Source: Methylophilus medardensis
GTDB lineage: Bacteria > Pseudomonadota > Gammaproteobacteria > Burkholderiales > Methylophilaceae
Assembly: GCF_006363915.1 (NCBI RefSeq)
Contig: NZ_CP040946.1
DNA length: 64,000 bases
Strand: one strand, 5' to 3'
Program-made: the position numbers and the translations under genes
Part shown: positions 52,288 through 61,220 of the stretch, piece after piece
How the letters are laid out: each line of letters starts with the position of its first letter
Numbering within the stretch: position 1 is the first letter of the stretch
Notes under the pieces: generated by a model
Seen by the model: the letters and a program-made list of their open reading frames with translations, nothing else
What the model was told of the DNA's origin: nothing
The model's database searches: none

Positions 52288-53055
52288 CTAGTGCAGCACT
52301 TGTAACATGAGTTGTTGTGCGTCGATCAGCCAACGGCTGATCGGGCTCACTAGTGAGGGCAGACTTAACAACGTCATTAAAAAACCCACCGAAATCGTAA
52401 TCGGAAAGCCAATACCGAAAATATTGAATTGCGGTGCGGCTTTAGTTAACACCCCTAAAGCCATGTTGGTAATCAGCAAACTAGCAATCACCGGCAAGGC
52501 CAAGAGTAAGCCTTGCGAAAAAATATGCCCCCCTAACATCGCAATCGCCTGGCTGTTGAGTTGCCAATGTTCGAGCGTGATCGGCATCGTTTCAAAGCTT
52601 TGTAGCATAACCGCCACCACGATTAAATGTCCATCTAAACTCAAAAAGACCAACAAGGCCAGCATGGTCAGAAATTGTCCGATCGCGATGCTTTGGCCTT
52701 GCGCTTGTGGGTCATAAAAGCTGGCAAAGCCCAAGCCCATGCTCATCCCCATCATAAAGCCGGCCATTTCTACTGCGGTGAATAACAGACGCATGACAAA
52801 GCCCATGCTGATGCCAATCAAAAACTGCGCTAACAAGGACAGCATGCCCTGCCAGGACATGACCTCGATGGCGGGCACTTGTATGGCAGGCACAATCGCG
52901 AGTGTGATGACAAAACCAATGGCCAACTTGATGCGTTTAGGGATAGAGGGATGGCTGAACAACGGCACCACCGCAAGACAGCCGAGCACGCGCGTCAATG
53001 GCCACAATAATTGCACGATCCACTGTTGCAGATCAGATGCGTGGATAGTCAGCAT
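52288..53055 (-). CDS. fliR: Flagellar export gate protein FliR
   Basis: This 255-residue membrane protein has about six hydrophobic segments. RVLGCLAVVPLFSHPSIPKRIKLAIGF (about 20-46), GISMGFVMRLLFTAVEMAGFMMGMSMGLGFASFYDPQ (about 80-116) and the C-terminal FGIGFPITISVGFLMTLLSLP are FliR signatures. With FliP and FliQ it forms the conical export gate. It is the last gene of the fliF-R run. Confidence 0.96.
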   Translation of the reverse strand: MLTIHASDLQQWIVQLLWPLTRVLGCLAVVPLFSHPSIPKRIKLAIGFVITLAIVPAIQVPAIEVMSWQGMLSLLAQFLIGISMGFVMRLLFTAVEMAGFMMGMSMGLGFASFYDPQAQGQSIAIGQFLTMLALLVFLSLDGHLIVVAVMLQSFETMPITLEHWQLNSQAIAMLGGHIFSQGLLLALPVIASLLITNMALGVLTKAAPQFNIFGIGFPITISVGFLMTLLSLPSLVSPISRWLIDAQQLMLQVLH

Positions 53056-53067
53056 AGGCTAGGTGCG

Positions 53068-53337
53068 TTAATTCACCAGTTGCGGAATCATGGTAAATAT
53101 ATGACGCATATAATCAACCAATGTCATCAACATCCAGTGGCCGGCCAATAACAGCACGGCCATCACACCAACGAGCTTAGGAATAAACGACAAGGTTTGC
53201 TCGTTGATTTGGGTCGCTGCTTGAAAAATACTCACGATCAAACCGATCATCAATGCCGTACCAAGCACTGGCGCCGCGACGATCAAGGTGGTCTGCATCG
53301 CTTCACTACCTAGGGTTAAAACCTGTTCTGGACTCAT
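53068..53337 (-). CDS. fliQ: Flagellar export gate protein FliQ
   Basis: This 89-residue protein has two helices (about 15-40 and 52-75). VLTLGSEAMQTTLIVAAPVLGTALMIGLIVSIFQAATQINEQTLSFIPKLVGV is diagnostic. It is full length and is followed by fliR after 12 bases. Confidence 0.97.
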   Translation of the reverse strand: MSPEQVLTLGSEAMQTTLIVAAPVLGTALMIGLIVSIFQAATQINEQTLSFIPKLVGVMAVLLLAGHWMLMTLVDYMRHIFTMIPQLVN

Positions 53338-53381
53338 TTTCTACTCCTAAAAAAACGATCGCTGGCGGCAAACACCTCGCC

Positions 53382-54149
53382 TTAAATGACAAAACTTTGC
53401 GCCAAGGATCCCAGTATCAACTGCCACCCATCCACCAGTACAAACAGCATAAGTTTAAAGGGCAGAGATACAATGGCCGGCGACACCATCATCATGCCCA
53501 TCGCCATCAAAATGCTGGCGACCACCATATCAATTATCAAAAATGGAATATAAATAGCAAAGCCAATCTGGAAAGCGGTTTTGAGTTCGCTCGTCATAAA
53601 AGCGGGCACCAGAATGCGCAGTGGGACCTCTTCAGGGGTTTGAATCGCTTCGGTGTGCGCCATGTTGGCAAACATGGCCAGGTCATTTTCACGCGTTTGT
53701 TTGAGCATAAAACCTTTGAGAGGCAACACGCCGCGTTCGAGGGCTTCTTGCATGGTGATTTTGCTTTCAGATAATGGCTGATAAGCATCGGCATAGATTT
53801 TGTCGAAGACGGGTCCCATGACAAAAAAGGTAATAAACAACGCCAAGCCGATCAATACTTGGTTTGAAGGCGCGGATTGCGTCCCTAAGGCCTGCCGCAG
53901 CAGAGACAACACGATCACGATGCGGGTAAAGCCCGTCATCATCAGCATCGCCGCCGGAATAAACGTCAACGATGTGAGTAAAATCAGCGTTTGCAGACTG
54001 AGTGTGTAATCTTGACCACCCGCAGCCGCCGGGGTCACCGTGCCAATCGGCAAGCCGCCAGCAGCGAGGGCAAATAACGGACAAGCCCACAGAAAAGCCG
54101 CAGGCAGTATCAACATCAACGTAGACTTTAAGGCAGAAACAACGCGCAT
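53382..54149 (-). CDS. fliP: Flagellar export gate protein FliP
   Basis: This is a protein of about 255 residues with a cleavable signal-like N-terminus, then LQTLILLTSLTFIPAAMLMMTGFTRIVIVLSLLRQALGTQSAPSNQVLIGLALFITFF. Then come EVPLRILVPAFMTSELKTAFQIGFAIYIPFLIIDMVVASILMAMGMMMVSP and PFKLMLFVLVDGWQLILGSL. All are canonical FliP blocks. The start at 54149 gives the usual length; the frame is open to 54242 with other Met codons, so the start is uncertain. Confidence 0.95.
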   Translation of the reverse strand: MRVVSALKSTLMLILPAAFLWACPLFALAAGGLPIGTVTPAAAGGQDYTLSLQTLILLTSLTFIPAAMLMMTGFTRIVIVLSLLRQALGTQSAPSNQVLIGLALFITFFVMGPVFDKIYADAYQPLSESKITMQEALERGVLPLKGFMLKQTRENDLAMFANMAHTEAIQTPEEVPLRILVPAFMTSELKTAFQIGFAIYIPFLIIDMVVASILMAMGMMMVSPAIVSLPFKLMLFVLVDGWQLILGSLAQSFVI

Positions 54150-54260
54150 ATGGGGCACCCGAAACTGGCTCGCCACTGCTGAATGCAGGTACGAAACCAT
54201 CAATAAGTTAGGGCTATAGTACGCCAGAGATGGCGCAATCAAAGGCTAGAAGTGAGCCAC

Positions 54261-54782
54261 TCAAGGCTTGTTTTTGAGGGATTTGACGGTGTTTTGTAGG
54301 GTTGCTTGCATGGCTTGCTGCAGACGGATCGCAAAAGACGCATTTGGATCGATCGTTGCACTTGTTGCATTGGTCGTATTGGTCGCGGTGGCGATGGTAT
54401 CCTCTGCTGATGGGGTTGCTTGGACGGGATCTACCTCCCCCAGCGCGGTCATTTGACTGGCATTCAAGCCGATCACCAGCCAGCGGCCACCCACTTCAAG
54501 TACCACCACGCGCTCTCTCGGCCCCAGTTGCAAGCCACCCACCTGTTTGATAACCCCGCGCTGAGAGAGGGCCTGTCCCGGCAGGACGCGCCGTACTATC
54601 CAAGCAATCACGGCAATCACCAACAGCACAATGACTGTTCCAAACACCATCCGGCCCAGACTATCGCCCGTGGTCGGAGCAGCCATCGCTGTGGTTGCCG
54701 GCACGGTTGCCCACGCCTGCACACTGACGGTGAGGCTACTGAGCAAGCCGATAAAGCAGGCGCGGATGTGCTTAATGTGCAT
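54261..54782 (-). CDS. fliO: Flagellar export assembly protein FliO
   Basis: This 173-residue protein has an N-terminal signal-like segment and one membrane helix (MVFGTVIVLLVIAVIAWIVRRVLP, about 45-68). A short cytosolic domain follows (GGLQLGPRERVVVLEVGGRWLVIGL, about 82-106), the FliO signature, with a low-complexity Thr/Ala tail. It helps assemble the FliP ring. The ATG at 54782 is chosen over a TTG two codons earlier. Its place between fliN and fliP is canonical. Confidence 0.92.
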   Translation of the reverse strand: MHIKHIRACFIGLLSSLTVSVQAWATVPATTAMAAPTTGDSLGRMVFGTVIVLLVIAVIAWIVRRVLPGQALSQRGVIKQVGGLQLGPRERVVVLEVGGRWLVIGLNASQMTALGEVDPVQATPSAEDTIATATNTTNATSATIDPNASFAIRLQQAMQATLQNTVKSLKNKP

Positions 54783-54797
54783 GGTCAACTGTCGTCT

Positions 54798-55283
54798 CTA
54801 ACGGTTTAATTTACGAATACGCTCAGCGGGGGTAATGATATCTGTCAAACGGATACCGAACTTATCATTCACCACCACCACTTCGCCTTGCGCAATCAAG
54901 CAACCGTTAACTAAAACGTCCATCGGCTCGCCGGCCATGCCATCTAGCTCAACCACGGAGCCTTGTGCCAGTTGCAACAGACTTTTAATTGAGATTTTTG
55001 TGCGACCGAGCTCAACCGTGAGCTGGACCGGGATATCCAAAATGAAATCAATATCATTCTGCGTACCCTCTAATTTATTGTTGGCACTGAATTCACTAAA
55101 AACCGCTGTTTTGCTGGTTTGCTCCTGTAACGCTGAGGATTCGGCCTGTGTTTGTTCTGCCAACGCGGCGCCCCAATCATCCTCAGCAATCGTTTGTACA
55201 TCACCGGGATCAGCCATCCCCATTGCAGCCGCGGCCGCACTTAAATCATCATCTGCACCGTTTGTGGCGGGATCCATAGCCAT
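54798..55283 (-). CDS. fliN: Motor switch protein FliN
   Basis: This 161-residue C-ring protein has the SpoA domain in its C-terminal half. DIPVQLTVELGRTKISIKSLLQLAQGSVVELDGMAGEPMDVLVNGCLIAQGEVVVVNDKFGIRLTDI is classic FliN. The acidic N-terminal extension (about 75 residues) is longer than in E. coli, as in many betaproteobacteria. The ATG overlaps the fliM stop by one base. Confidence 0.96.
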   Translation of the reverse strand: MAMDPATNGADDDLSAAAAAMGMADPGDVQTIAEDDWGAALAEQTQAESSALQEQTSKTAVFSEFSANNKLEGTQNDIDFILDIPVQLTVELGRTKISIKSLLQLAQGSVVELDGMAGEPMDVLVNGCLIAQGEVVVVNDKFGIRLTDIITPAERIRKLNR

Positions 55284-56284
55284 TATGACTCTCCTTGTAA
55301 TTGCTCCTGACTACCGTCAGCGCGAATCAGCTTTTCAACCTTGAGGGCATATTGCCCGTTAAATACGCCATACCGACACTCCATCACTGGAATGTTATCA
55401 ATCTGACCTTCTATGCTATCGCTGATGTTGATGGGGATCACATCGCCCGCTTTCAGCTCGAGCAAATCTGCCACCGTTAACTTGCGCGTCGCCAGATTAG
55501 CCACAATCTCCACCTCGGCGGCCTGAATCTGTTGTGTCATCAATTTGACCCAGCGCTTATCTCCCCCCAGGTTTTCACCCTGCAACGGGGAGGTCAGCAA
55601 ATCTTTGATCGGCTCGACCATCGAATAAGGCACACAGAAGTGCATCTCACCGCTGTTGGGTCCGAGTTCGATATTGAAGGTAATCGCCACCACCACCTCA
55701 TTCGGCGTGGCAATGTTGGCAAACTGTGTGTTCATTTCAGAGCGCAAATATTCGAATTTAATCGGATACACTGGCGCCCATGATTTTTCGTATGCCTCGA
55801 ACATAATGTTGAGAATACGCTGAATGATGCGCTGCTCGGTGGCGGTGAAATCACGGCCCTCGACACGGGTATGAAAACGGCCATCGCCGCCAAACATATT
55901 ATCCACCACCAAAAACACCAGCGTGGGGTCGAGCACCAACACCCCTGTCCCGCGCAGCGGACTCATGTGGATTAAGTTCAGGTTGGTAGGCACAACGAGG
56001 TTACGGATAAAATCCGTGTATTTGATAATCCTGACCGGGCCGACAGAGACCTCTACCGTGCGGCGTAAAAAGTTAAATAACTCGACCCGCAACAAACGTG
56101 CATAACGTTCGTTGATCATCTCAAGCGTGGCCATGCGGCCACGCACAATGCGCTCTTGCGTCGCAAGGTTATAGTTACGAACACCAGACTCGTCCTTTTG
56201 CGACGCATCACTGTCGTCGTCACCATCGACGCCCTTGAGTAGCGCATCAATTTCGTCTTGTGATAAAAACTTGTCAGCTGACAT
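55283..56284 (-). CDS. fliM: Motor switch protein FliM
   Basis: This 333-residue protein has N-terminal FLSQDEIDALLKGV (the CheY-P binding EIDALL segment, 6-19), the CheC-like middle domain with RLLRVELFNFLRRTVEVSVGPVR and LRGTGVLVLDPTLVFLVVDNMFGGDGR, and the C-terminal SpoA domain. It transmits CheY-P binding to rotor direction. Confidence 0.97.
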   Translation of the reverse strand: MSADKFLSQDEIDALLKGVDGDDDSDASQKDESGVRNYNLATQERIVRGRMATLEMINERYARLLRVELFNFLRRTVEVSVGPVRIIKYTDFIRNLVVPTNLNLIHMSPLRGTGVLVLDPTLVFLVVDNMFGGDGRFHTRVEGRDFTATEQRIIQRILNIMFEAYEKSWAPVYPIKFEYLRSEMNTQFANIATPNEVVVAITFNIELGPNSGEMHFCVPYSMVEPIKDLLTSPLQGENLGGDKRWVKLMTQQIQAAEVEIVANLATRKLTVADLLELKAGDVIPINISDSIEGQIDNIPVMECRYGVFNGQYALKVEKLIRADGSQEQLQGES

Positions 56285-56317
56285 GATGATTCACTTTAAA
56301 TAAGCAGACCCATAAAA

Positions 56318-56908
56318 TCATTGAATCACAAACGAGGTAAACAGCACTTGAGTGATCTTTAACGGCTTACCGTGTCCGCCCAAAGGCTTTTTCAGTTCAG
56401 TGAGTAATTCTTCACTCAATTGTGCTTTGCCTTCTGGCGTTGCAATATCAGAGGCTTTTTTACTGGTCAGCAGTAACAGGACTCGGTTACGCAAAGCAGG
56501 CATTTGCGTCTTTAATTTTTCTGCCAGCTCCGCGCCTTTCACTTCCATGGTCAAATCCAGTTGCAAAAACTTATCATCCGGATCGGGCAATAAATTGACC
56601 GTGAATGTTTCAAAAGGCACAAAAGTGAGTGCAGTTTTAGGATCGGCGTGACCACCAGATTCCTCGGCGGCCTCCTCCTCACCAGCCTCTTCTTCAGCGG
56701 CGCCTTCTTCATGGCCCTCATCTTTTTCAGCTTTTTCACCGTGCTTGTCTTTGGCTTGGTGCGCGTCTGGCTTCTTCATCAAAAAGAATGCAGCCGCACC
56801 ACCCCCGCCAGCCAATGCCAGCACGACGGCCAGAATGACGATGAGTTTTTTCTTGGATTTTGGGGCCGCTTCTGCGGACCCTTCTGCTTTAGCCGGTTCT
56901 TGAGCCAT
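56318..56908 (-). CDS. fliL: Flagellar basal-body protein FliL
   Basis: This is a 196-residue single-pass protein. Its short basic cytosolic N-terminus KSKKKLIVILAVVLALAGGGGAAAFFLMKK includes the helix (about 18-46). A strongly acidic linker (about 58-90, rich in EE/AE) follows, then the periplasmic stomatin-like domain (LTFVPFETFTVNLLPD, LQLDLTMEVKG and LRNRVLLLLTSKKASDIATPEGK). It stabilises stator-rotor coupling. A 146-base gap separates it from fliK. Confidence 0.95.
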   Translation of the reverse strand: MAQEPAKAEGSAEAAPKSKKKLIVILAVVLALAGGGGAAAFFLMKKPDAHQAKDKHGEKAEKDEGHEEGAAEEEAGEEEAAEESGGHADPKTALTFVPFETFTVNLLPDPDDKFLQLDLTMEVKGAELAEKLKTQMPALRNRVLLLLTSKKASDIATPEGKAQLSEELLTELKKPLGGHGKPLKITQVLFTSFVIQ

Positions 56909-57054
56909 GACACAAACCTTTCTTACGTGAAACCTTAAGTGTTTATGGTGCCATTATGCGTAAAACCACGGGCGGGAGATTGACGGATAAAAGGGTAAAT
57001 TCAGCGCTTAATCAAGCGTTACATCTGCAGGCAGCCCAAAGGCCGCCTACGTAT

Positions 57055-58446
57055 TTAAACAAACGTATCTACCAATCCGCGATGGACGCTGGTTGGCACG
57101 GCTTGCGCGGTGATTAAAGGTTCGGCCGTTTCGGCATTAACGATAGACTGTCCACGCTGACGCGGGGTGCTTTGTTGCTCAAAATGTTGTTGCGCCTGCT
57201 GACCATCGCCCACAAAGGTTTGGCCCAGTTGTAACCCTTGTGACTGCATACGATCACGTAGATCTTGCATGCCATCTTCAAGCGCCTGACGCACCACAGG
57301 GTTATCGGTAATAAAACTGGTATTCACAGACTGATTGTCGACGGCTAGAACCACTTGAATCGGACCGAGATCTGGTGGGGACAGCGTCAGGCTGGCGACT
57401 TCATCGCCGCTACTCACCATATTCATCACATGCTGATTCATGGCTGTTTGCCAGCGCTCGTTGCCAAAGGGGGTAGCCAGCTGTGACGTCATGACACTAC
57501 TACTCTGCGCAATGCCTGCAGCGCTCAGCCAAGCGCTATTGCTCAGCGCTTGTGCGGCTGGCTGAGACACCATATTCAAAGCATCCGCCTGAGGATTCGA
57601 TCCCCGTGCCTCATTGGATGCTGACGGGCGTCCATTAAGTGCTGTGGCCTCAGCCAATAATTTTGCATTGGCGACGGTTTCAGAAACACCCACCAGTTCA
57701 GTGTCGGTACCTGCCTGCGCGTTGCTCCCCAGCAGTTGTTTGAAATCAACGGATGGATCTTGTGTCTCTTCTTGGACAGACGGCGCCACCGGCGGCTGCA
57801 ATCGATCTGGTTTCTCAGTCACCTCAGTATTCAATGACAAAGCACTAGCATCCAGACCTGTCAGTTGCTCGCTATCAGCGGGGAGCGCAGACATTGCTGC
57901 GGAAAATTCTGTTTTGGTGGGTGGTTCGCTGGCAGGTGCCACGGGGCGCATGGCAATCATGCTTTGCATCCATGGCGTGATCCCACTGGGCAGTGGCTCA
58001 TTGGTTGCCAGTTCTGCCAGCAAGCGTTTTTTGCGCTCTTGCGCCGTCTCCACCTGTGCGGTATCCACTTTCACAGCAGCGTGGGTGGCAGCGTCAGGGA
58101 TCATCTCTAAATTGTCAGTCGTATCTGCAATCGCTAAGCTGTCTTGATCACTGGCGATGGGTTTGTCGTCTCCATCCGTCTCCACCACCCGTGCGTTCGT
58201 ATTGGTTGTAGCGGCTTGCGTCGTCTCGGTTGCTGCGGGCTTGGAGGCAGGCTCGCTTGGTTGCGCATTGGCTTGTTGAGGCGCTGGCTGCGCTGGTTTG
58301 CTGTTCTGTTGCATCTGCTTACGCAAGGCCAGTGCAAAAGCATCGGTATTGCTGTTGATAGAGGGCGGTGACACCGGATTCGCAGCGGCCGTTTTCACGG
58401 CATCTGCGCCCATATTCAGTAAAGTTGCGGATTGCAAAAACGCCAT
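57055..58446 (-). CDS. fliK: Hook-length control protein FliK
   Basis: This 463-residue, Gln/Ala/Thr-rich protein has a conserved C-terminal domain (about 315-430): NERWQTAMNQHVMNMVSSGDEVASLTLSPPDLGPIQVVLAVDNQSVN and ALEDGMQDLRDRMQSQGLQLG. These match Flg_hook/FliK. The N-terminal ruler is low in conservation and rich in disorder-promoting residues. It measures the hook and switches export specificity. Confidence 0.92.
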   Translation of the reverse strand: MAFLQSATLLNMGADAVKTAAANPVSPPSINSNTDAFALALRKQMQQNSKPAQPAPQQANAQPSEPASKPAATETTQAATTNTNARVVETDGDDKPIASDQDSLAIADTTDNLEMIPDAATHAAVKVDTAQVETAQERKKRLLAELATNEPLPSGITPWMQSMIAMRPVAPASEPPTKTEFSAAMSALPADSEQLTGLDASALSLNTEVTEKPDRLQPPVAPSVQEETQDPSVDFKQLLGSNAQAGTDTELVGVSETVANAKLLAEATALNGRPSASNEARGSNPQADALNMVSQPAAQALSNSAWLSAAGIAQSSSVMTSQLATPFGNERWQTAMNQHVMNMVSSGDEVASLTLSPPDLGPIQVVLAVDNQSVNTSFITDNPVVRQALEDGMQDLRDRMQSQGLQLGQTFVGDGQQAQQHFEQQSTPRQRGQSIVNAETAEPLITAQAVPTSVHRGLVDTFV

Positions 58447-58470
58447 ATCACACTCCCGTTCAAGGCTTGT

Positions 58471-58917
58471 TTACACACGTGCGCGTTTGGCACGGCTGGC
58501 AAATTCATCCATCAGTTTTTGATCACGTTTACCTTCAACTTTTGCTTGTTGCGTCTCGGCCCGCGTCATCAATACTTCAAAAGATTTTTGTTTGCGCTGT
58601 TTTTCCTGCAAAAGCTGTCGTTTGTGCACAACATTTGCTTGGCATTGTTCGATTTGAGCATTTTGACTGCGCACGGCCAATTCCAATTGCGAGAAAAAGC
58701 CCTGAAAATTACGGTATAAATCCGCTTTGAGCCCTTTTTGCGAGGCGTTTTGCCATTGCTGCTCATATTCTTGCTGGTATTGTTCCAACATGGTGCGTTG
58801 TTGCTGTGCCTGCTCGAGTTGCTGCATGGCTTGGGCTAACGCTTGCATGGCTTCATCTACCGCATCCGAGGCGAGCTGGATGAGCAAGGTAAGTGTTTGT
58901 GTCGACTGTTTGGCCAT
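58471..58917 (-). CDS. fliJ: Flagellar export chaperone FliJ
   Basis: This 148-residue coiled-coil protein (LEQAQQQRTMLEQYQQEYEQQW, NFQGFFSQLELAVRSQNAQIEQCQANVVHKRQLLQEKQRKQKSFEVL) fits FliJ in length, charge and position just downstream of fliI. It binds the FliI ring like a gamma subunit. Confidence 0.9.
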   Translation of the reverse strand: MAKQSTQTLTLLIQLASDAVDEAMQALAQAMQQLEQAQQQRTMLEQYQQEYEQQWQNASQKGLKADLYRNFQGFFSQLELAVRSQNAQIEQCQANVVHKRQLLQEKQRKQKSFEVLMTRAETQQAKVEGKRDQKLMDEFASRAKRARV

Positions 58918-58934
58918 CCGTGATTAATTCCGCA

Positions 58935-60503
58935 TCAAGAAACCGTTTGCGCTAATTGTTGCAAACTAGCCTGCATGTAGGCACTCTCATCCACATCCTG
59001 CTGTAAAAAGGCGTTGATTTGATCGCGCTTTTTAATTGCGATATCTAGCATCGGGTCTGAGCCGGGCTGATATGCGCCCACTGCAATCAAATCTTGGTTA
59101 CGCAAATAGCGTGAGTACAATTGCTTTAGCAAGCGCGCTGCCTGCTGGTGCTCTTTACTGGTGATGTTGTGCATGGCTCGACTGATCGATTGCTCGATAT
59201 CAATGGCCGGGTAATGACCACTCTCGGCCAGGGTACGGTTAAGCACGATATGACCATCCAAAATCGCCCTTGCTGAATCGGCAATCGGGTCTTGCTGATC
59301 GTCGCCTTCGGTCAACACGGTATAAAAAGCGGTAATAGAACCCTCGCCTCTGGCGCCATTACCGGTGCGCTCAACCAGCGCAGGCAATTTTGCAAATACA
59401 GAAGGGGGATAGCCCTTGGTGGCCGGCGGCTCACCAATGGCCAGCGCAATTTCACGCTGCGCCATGGCATATCGGGTCAGGGAATCCATAATCAACAATA
59501 CGTTTTTGCCTTGCTGGCGAAACCGCTCGGCAATCGCGGTCGCATAATTAGCGCCTTGTAAACGCATCAGCGCCGAGACGTCGGCTGGCGCGGCAACCAC
59601 CACCGAGCGTGCCAAGCCCTCAGGCCCTAAAATCTGTTCAATAAACTCTTGTACTTCACGACCCCGTTCACCGATGAGGCCCACCACAATCACATCTGCG
59701 GTGGTATAGCGCGCCATCATGCCGAGCAATACGCTTTTGCCCACCCCTGAACCGGCAAAGAGGCCGAGGCGCTGGCCGCGGCCAACCGTCAACATGGCGT
59801 TGATTGCCCGGACGCCCACATCCAGCGTATCTTCGATGGGTGCGCGCATTAACGGGTTAATGACCCGACCAGCTAGGGGGGCGGTTTCATCTGTCGAAAT
59901 CGGGCCTAAATTATCTAATGGGTTACCTGCTGCATCGACCACCCGGCCTAACAAACAATCGCCCACGGGAAAATGTCGTGCACGATCTTGTGCACGGCGG
60001 CGTGGCGGACGCCCAAATTGCGGCTTCGGCAAGGTTTCCATGATGTCCATGCTAAACACTTTTGCGCCCGGTACGACCCCATCCACGGCGGACTGCGGCA
60101 TCAATAATAAATTCTCACCGTCAAAGCCGACGACTTCGGCTTCCACACGGCCACCGTCTTGCAAGGGAATATAACAGGCACCGCCAATGGGCATTTTGAT
60201 ACCGGTCGCCACCATGATGAGGCCGGTGACTTTGACGATACGCCCGGCAACCTCTAGCGGTTCCACCAAATGCACCAGTTCTCGGCAATCCTTCAGGTAG
60301 CTTTGCCAGCGCTGTAGATGGACGTTATTGCTAGCAGTCGTTGCAGACTGACTATCAGGACCAGTGGATGGTAACGCTGCAGCAATAACAGCCGCATCTG
60401 GATGGGACGCCGTGTCGCTGGCGTTGCCCAAGTCGGCGTAGCCCAAGTCGGCTTCATCCACTAAGGCGGGGCTAGTCTCTAAGGCGATATTCGGTTCGGT
60501 CAT
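58935..60503 (-). CDS. fliI: Flagellar export ATPase FliI
   Basis: This 522-residue F1-beta-like ATPase has Walker A GLFAGSGVGKSVLLGMMARYT (about 242-262), the conserved GERGREVQEFIEQILG and Walker B NVLLIMDSLTRYAMAQREIALAIGEPPATKGYPPSVFAKLPALVERTGN. The N-terminal about 75-residue extension before the beta-barrel domain is longer than in enterobacterial FliI and is Ala/Asp/Thr rich. Confidence 0.96.
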   Translation of the reverse strand: MTEPNIALETSPALVDEADLGYADLGNASDTASHPDAAVIAAALPSTGPDSQSATTASNNVHLQRWQSYLKDCRELVHLVEPLEVAGRIVKVTGLIMVATGIKMPIGGACYIPLQDGGRVEAEVVGFDGENLLLMPQSAVDGVVPGAKVFSMDIMETLPKPQFGRPPRRRAQDRARHFPVGDCLLGRVVDAAGNPLDNLGPISTDETAPLAGRVINPLMRAPIEDTLDVGVRAINAMLTVGRGQRLGLFAGSGVGKSVLLGMMARYTTADVIVVGLIGERGREVQEFIEQILGPEGLARSVVVAAPADVSALMRLQGANYATAIAERFRQQGKNVLLIMDSLTRYAMAQREIALAIGEPPATKGYPPSVFAKLPALVERTGNGARGEGSITAFYTVLTEGDDQQDPIADSARAILDGHIVLNRTLAESGHYPAIDIEQSISRAMHNITSKEHQQAARLLKQLYSRYLRNQDLIAVGAYQPGSDPMLDIAIKKRDQINAFLQQDVDESAYMQASLQQLAQTVS

Positions 60504-60539
60504 GTGGCAGCAATCAAGGTCGGTGCATGGAGAAGTGGT

Positions 60540-61196
60540 TTATTCGTAGCTGTGCCAGTTGTCCAATTGAGATAAGCCTTGTACCAGACGTTTCCAGCGC
60601 GTCTCGTTACTGGCATCAATTTGATTTTCGGCGGTTTCAACCAAGCAGCCGCCGCGCTCAATTTGGTTATCTTCTAACAACTGCCAGCCCTGCTCTTTGA
60701 GCTGCTCGCCGAGATGGGTACGTAAAATTTTGGCATCTTCGTGATGCACAATCAGCCTAGCCGGCTGTTTGACCTGTGGCAGATAATGCATCGCATCGAG
60801 CACCACAGGAATCACCGCTTGCGGATCCAACTGCAATTTGGTTTTCATCATGGCTTTGGCAAGATCCAGCGCCAAACTCAGTACAGACTCAGCCACAATC
60901 ACATCCTGCATGGCCAGGGCTTGCTGAAAGCTAGTGATCATTTGCGATAACTGCTGCCGCTCGGTTTCAATTTGAGTCTGTGCGTGCGACATGCCATCGC
61001 CATAACCCGTTTTGAACCCTGCCTCATAGGCTTCTTGTCTGACCTGTTTCAGAATGCCGCTAACCGTGCGTGCATTTTCTTCGGCTTGCTCGCGCTCACG
61101 CTTCACGCGTTCACTAGAGATGGTGTCATCAAAACTGGCCATTTCCCAGCGTTGATAGGCGCTCATTTGTTCTTTCGGAATTGCAGAAGCTACCAT
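60540..61196 (-). CDS. fliH: Flagellar export ATPase regulator FliH
   Basis: This 218-residue protein has a central Gly-poor coiled coil (KREREQAEENARTVSGILKQVRQEAYEAGFKTGYGDG, about 33-69). EAGFKTGYGDG is the usual FliH hallmark. The C-terminal FliI-binding domain contains ARLIVHHEDAKILRTHL and DNQIERGGCLVETAENQIDASNETRWKRL. Confidence 0.94.
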   Translation of the reverse strand: MVASAIPKEQMSAYQRWEMASFDDTISSERVKREREQAEENARTVSGILKQVRQEAYEAGFKTGYGDGMSHAQTQIETERQQLSQMITSFQQALAMQDVIVAESVLSLALDLAKAMMKTKLQLDPQAVIPVVLDAMHYLPQVKQPARLIVHHEDAKILRTHLGEQLKEQGWQLLEDNQIERGGCLVETAENQIDASNETRWKRLVQGLSQLDNWHSYE

Positions 61197-61220
61197 ACGA
61201 CACTTTCCTTATAAAACTTG

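Noticed and set aside
57614..58371. Long plus-strand open frames opposite fliK
   Set aside because: fliK is a clear, conserved coding frame on minus; Ser/Cys-rich antisense frames are a by-product of its Gln/Ala/Thr-rich codons.
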